NCBI RefSeq assembly: GCF_001741865.1
Contig: NZ_CP017147.1
Span: 186,001-250,000, forward strand
Direction of reading: 5' to 3'
Source of the DNA: Bosea vaviloviae
Lineage (GTDB): Bacteria > Pseudomonadota > Alphaproteobacteria > Rhizobiales > Beijerinckiaceae
Length of the DNA: 64,000 nucleotides
Every line of letters begins with the position of its first letter. Position 1 is the stretch's first letter. This document shows positions 61,170 to 64,000 of this stretch, piece by piece. The position numbers and the translations under genes are program-made. Below the pieces are notes generated by a model that saw only the letters and a program-made list of their open reading frames with translations, did no database searches and was not told the DNA's origin.

Positions 61170-61682
61170 ATGAGCGAACAGCAAGACGACATCGCATTGC
61201 TCGAACCGAACCTGCCGACCCAGGACACGCCGGACGCCTGGGGTTCGGCCGGAGCCATCGCGCTCAGGAGCGCGAGCCCGGCGGCACCGCAGATGCCCTC
61301 GGAGGCCGGGCGCGCCATGTGGACCGTGCTGGATCATCTCGAACAGGTGCTCGACCATGAGACCACCGAATTGATGGCGCTCAGGAACGCCGACCTCAAC
61401 CGCCTCAACGAGACCAAGAGCCGCTTGCTCCTGGATGCGAGCCGCGCCGTACGGGCGATCAGCAACGAAACCGTCGACGGCCCGCTCCTGGCGCGATTGT
61501 CGACGCTGCGGTTGAAGCTCGAGCACAACCGCCTCGCCATCGCCATGCATCTCGACGCGGTCCGCGAGATCGCCGCCGCGATGGCCACCACTTTGATGGA
61601 TGCAGATTCGGACGGCACCTACTCCGCCACGGTCACCTCGCAGCTCGCCGCGCCGATGCCCGCCAAAGCGCCTGCGATATGA
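61170..61682 (+). CDS. FlgN-like flagellar chaperone
   Basis: 170 residues; central helical part LDHLEQVLDHETTELMALRNADLNRLNETKSRLLLDASRAV resembles FlgN, the FlgK/FlgL chaperone. Ends disordered. Coupled to the next gene (ATGA overlap at 61679-61682). Confidence 0.6.
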   Translation: MSEQQDDIALLEPNLPTQDTPDAWGSAGAIALRSASPAAPQMPSEAGRAMWTVLDHLEQVLDHETTELMALRNADLNRLNETKSRLLLDASRAVRAISNETVDGPLLARLSTLRLKLEHNRLAIAMHLDAVREIAAAMATTLMDADSDGTYSATVTSQLAAPMPAKAPAI

Positions 61683-62134
61683 CGACGGCGCGCCTCTTCC
61701 TGCTCGGCGCCTGGGTTTGCGGGGTGACCCTGATCTCGGGCCATCTCGCTCTGACCTGGCGGGCCGAACGGCCGCCCGCCACGGAGACGCCCTTCTTCGA
61801 GGGGCTGGAATATGAGGAAACCAGCCTGATCCATGTGCCGATCCTGGCCGGCGGCGAGGTCAAGGGCTATGTCGCGGCCCAGTTCGTCTTCACGGCCGAC
61901 GCTCACACCTTGCGGCAGATGACGGTGAAGCCTCATCCCTTCGTCCGGGACGAGGCGCTGCGCGCGATCTACTCGAATACCCAGATCGATTTCTCGCGGC
62001 TGGAACGGGTCGATATCGACGCGCTGCTGAAAAGCGTGAAGACCAATGTCAACGCCCGCCTCGGCGGCGAGTTGATCAAGGACGTGCTCGTCAAGGAATT
62101 CAATTATGTGCGCAGGGAGCAGTTGCGCAGCTGA
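61679..62134 (+). CDS. Unknown flagellar-locus membrane-anchored protein
   Basis: 151 residues: N-terminal helix (ARLFLLGAWVCGVTLISGHLAL, residues 4-25) and a periplasmic domain with EETSLIHVPILAGGEVKGYVAAQFVFT and ending LGGELIKDVLVKEFNYVRREQ. The pattern recalls FliL-like proteins (C-terminal 'DVLV..FNYV'). A second FliL-like or stator-associated protein is likely; unproven. Confidence 0.55.
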   Translation: MTTARLFLLGAWVCGVTLISGHLALTWRAERPPATETPFFEGLEYEETSLIHVPILAGGEVKGYVAAQFVFTADAHTLRQMTVKPHPFVRDEALRAIYSNTQIDFSRLERVDIDALLKSVKTNVNARLGGELIKDVLVKEFNYVRREQLRS

Positions 62135-62144
62135 CGACCCGCAA

Positions 62145-62238
62145 GGCACAGCGTCATTGCGAGCGTAGCGAAGCAATCCAGAGGACGTAGAGCGAGACTT
62201 CCTGGATTGCTTCGCTACGCTCGCAATGACGCTGTGCC
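62145..62238. repeat. Perfect 37-bp inverted repeat between convergent genes
   Basis: Arms 62145-62181 and 62202-62238 are exact reverse complements (GGCACAGCGTCATTGCGAGC...), with a 20-base loop. It lies between the convergent unknown gene and fliI and can terminate or stabilise both transcripts. The CATTGCGAGCG.AGCGAAGCAATCCAG core is a frequent dispersed repeat of Hyphomicrobiales. Confidence 0.92.
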
Positions 62239-62251
62239 GTCTAAAACCCAG

Positions 62252-63577
62252 TCACCCCTGCTGCAGCGCGCTCGCCAGATCCTGGAACACGTCAGCACTC
62301 AGCGGCGCACCCATGTCCTGGTGCAGCGCCGTGTAGATGCGCGGCACGAGCGCGATCGCCGTGTCGAGCTCGGCGTCGGCTCCGGCCTGGTAGCCGCCCA
62401 TCAGGCGCAGGTCCCGCGTATCCTCGAAGCGCGCGACGAGGCCCTTCATCCGGGTGGCGAGGACGCGCTGCTCCGGGGTCCAGACATGGTGCGCCAGGCG
62501 CGAAACCGAGGACAGCACGTTCACCGCCGGGTAGCGGCCCTGATCGGCGATGGCGCGGTCGAGCACGAGATGCCCGTCCAGCGTGCCGCGGATGCTGTCG
62601 GCGACGGGATCGTTATGGTCGTCGCCGTCGATCAGCACCGAGAAGATCCCGGTGATGGCGCCCACCCCCTCGATGCCCGGGCCGGCCCGTTCGAGGAGCT
62701 TGGGCAGGGCGCTGAACACGCTCGGCGTATAGCCGCGCGCAACCGCGGGCTCGCCCGCCGCCAGGGCCACGTCGCGCGCGGCATGGGCGAGACGTGTCAC
62801 GGAATCGATGATGAGCAGGACATCCTCGCCCTGGTCGCGGAAATACTCCGCCACCGCCATCGCCGTGTTCGGGGCAAGCCGGCGCATCATCGCGCTCTCG
62901 TCGCTGGTCGAGACGACCGCGACCGCGTTGGCGCGCATCGCGCCCAAGGTGTCGTCAAGGAATTCGCGCACCTCGCGCCCGCGCTCGCCGACGAGCCCGA
63001 TGACGATCGTGCCGAAGCCCGGCGCCCGCGCCAGCATCGAGAGCAAGCTCGATTTGCCGACGCCGGAGCCGGCGAAGACGCCGATGCGCTGCCCTGCGCA
63101 AAGCGGCGTGAACAGGTCGATCACCTTCACGCCCGTACGGATCGGCCGCGTGACGCGGGCGCGCTTCATCGCTTCCGGCGGCGGCCCGTCGACGCGCATC
63201 GCGGTATCGCCAGGCAGCAGCGGCCCGGCCTCGTCGAGCGGCTCGCCAAAGGCGTTGATCACGCGGCCCTTCCAGCTCTGCGCCGGCCGCAGCGTCATCG
63301 CGCCGGCGACGCTGGCGCGCGCGCCGAGCCCGACGCCGACGGTGGTCGCGAACGGCTTGACCAGAACGCCGTCCCGGTCGATGCGGATGGCCTCGCCGAA
63401 CTCCTCCCGCCCATTCGCGGAGAGCGCAATGCGTTCGCCGAGCCGGACGAAGCGGGAGAGCCCGGCGACGCGCACCGCAGCCGGCGTGACCTCTGAGACC
63501 GCGCCGCTGATCCGCACCAATTCATGCGTTTGCGGCCCACCGGCGATGGCTTGTTCGAGACGGGCGAGCGCGTTCAT
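62252..63577 (-). CDS. fliI: Flagellar export ATPase FliI
   Basis: 441 residues: Walker A GVFAGSGVGKSSLLSMLAR, the F1-beta-like GLVGERGREVREF and DVLLIIDSVTRLAHA (Walker B), and C-terminal QGRYPAVNVLSSVSRL. Hexameric ATPase of the flagellar export apparatus. Complete. Confidence 0.95.
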   Translation of the reverse strand: MNALARLEQAIAGGPQTHELVRISGAVSEVTPAAVRVAGLSRFVRLGERIALSANGREEFGEAIRIDRDGVLVKPFATTVGVGLGARASVAGAMTLRPAQSWKGRVINAFGEPLDEAGPLLPGDTAMRVDGPPPEAMKRARVTRPIRTGVKVIDLFTPLCAGQRIGVFAGSGVGKSSLLSMLARAPGFGTIVIGLVGERGREVREFLDDTLGAMRANAVAVVSTSDESAMMRRLAPNTAMAVAEYFRDQGEDVLLIIDSVTRLAHAARDVALAAGEPAVARGYTPSVFSALPKLLERAGPGIEGVGAITGIFSVLIDGDDHNDPVADSIRGTLDGHLVLDRAIADQGRYPAVNVLSSVSRLAHHVWTPEQRVLATRMKGLVARFEDTRDLRLMGGYQAGADAELDTAIALVPRIYTALHQDMGAPLSADVFQDLASALQQG

Positions 63578-63605
63578 CGCAATCCTGTGCAGGGGGCGAA
63601 AGGGT

Positions 63606-63660
63606 CAGAGCGTTTTGAAGCGACGTGGATACCGGTTCGCGTGAAGAAACGCGTTAGAAC
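63606..63660. repeat. Short intergenic palindrome-like repeat
   Basis: CAGAGCG...GACGTGGATACCGGTTCGCGTGAAGAAACGCGTTAG carries a GTGG-ACCGG core like the palindrome at 3035-3086, between flgF and fliI. Confidence 0.4.
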
Positions 63661-63723
63661 AAGGACCTGGGGCAATTGAACCATCCAATCGGATCGGACA
63701 TTGCTCTCGGTCCGGCCAGACGG

Positions 63724-64000
63724 TCAGCTGGTCTCGCCAAGCGAACGGATGGCGCCGTCGACGGACTTTTCGCCCTTGTCGATCGCATTCGCCGCGCTCT
63801 CAAAGGCGCGCGTCACCATGATCAATTTCGCCATCTCGCGGATGGGATTGACGTTGGAGCCTTCGACAAAGCCCTGGCGGACACCATTGATGACGAAATC
63901 AAGGATAGGCGTCGCCGCCTTGTCGGGGATCACGCCTGAATTCTCGTAGCGCTGCAGCTTCGCATTGGGGTCGATCGTGAACAGGCCGAGCGCCCCGACC
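63724..64000 (-). CDS. flgF: Flagellar rod protein FlgF, C-terminal part (gene runs off the window)
   Basis: The visible 91 codons encode ALGLFTIDPNAKLQRYENSGVI..., QGFVEGSNVNPIREMAKLIMVTRAFESAANAID, the FlgF/FlgG-type C-terminal rod motif with S-NVNPI. The start lies past base 64000. Upstream of fliI in the same direction. Confidence 0.85.
   Translation of the reverse strand, partial: VGALGLFTIDPNAKLQRYENSGVIPDKAATPILDFVINGVRQGFVEGSNVNPIREMAKLIMVTRAFESAANAIDKGEKSVDGAIRSLGETS

Overview
The window is a high-GC chromosomal segment of an alphaproteobacterium, most likely of the order Hyphomicrobiales (Rhizobiales). The evidence is the gene set: FtcR-type flagellar regulator, FlaF and FlbT, CpdR, a monothiol glutaredoxin next to BolA, an NDUFAF5-like methyltransferase, and the argH-lptM-lysA block divergent from a TlpA-like thioredoxin. 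A Bosea-like genome would fit, but the genus is an inference from gene content alone.

Bases 1-30150 are mostly core genes: amino-acid synthesis (lysA, argH, hisN, gltB/gltD, a threonine aldolase), purine synthesis (purL), nucleotide sugars (galU/galE, divergent), Fe-S and redox proteins (Grx4-type glutaredoxin, BolA, TlpA-like, GST), wall and envelope proteins (MltB-type transglycosylase, SGNH/DUF459 protein, secreted proteins of unknown function), a small heat-shock protein and the response regulator CpdR. Several non-coding signals lie between them: two long inverted repeats, a likely RpoH promoter with a possible thermosensor ahead of hsp20, and a probable sRNA with a strong terminator at about 28423-28514.

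At 30281-30355 is tRNA-Val(GAC). A 108-bp repeat that begins inside this tRNA and includes its terminator (30307-30414) recurs at 43402-43509 with only two differences. The 13.1 kb between the copies is an integrated genomic island, visibly more AT-rich than its surroundings, with decayed mobile DNA (IS3 transposase remnant, frameshifted small gene) and no integrase left. Its core is a biosynthetic cluster that looks ribosomal-peptide (RiPP) in type: a TfuA-YcaO fusion, a 63-residue leader-like peptide gene, two JmjC/cupin oxygenase-like proteins, two tandem proteins resembling 2-oxoglutarate/Fe(II) oxygenases, a SPASM-type radical SAM enzyme and a B12-binding-type radical SAM enzyme. JmjC-1, the peptide and TfuA-YcaO run leftward; JmjC-2, the two oxygenases and the B12 enzyme run rightward from a shared 360-bp divergent region. 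I infer a peptide backbone-modified by YcaO/TfuA (thioamide or azoline), then hydroxylated and radical-modified. I do not recognise this combination as a described family, so it is the main candidate for a new system.

From 43716 the chromosome resumes with a small protein, a CheY-like receiver and a large flagellar locus. Leftward: flgB-flgC-fliE-flgG-flgA-flgI-motE-flgH-fliL-fliP (rod, P and L rings, export gate). The regulator ftcR lies upstream, also leftward. Rightward: flgE-flgK-flgL-flaF-flbT-flgD-fliQ-flhA-fliR, a FliJ-like protein, flgJ, a FlgN-like protein and one unknown. Leftward again at the end: fliI and a partial flgF.
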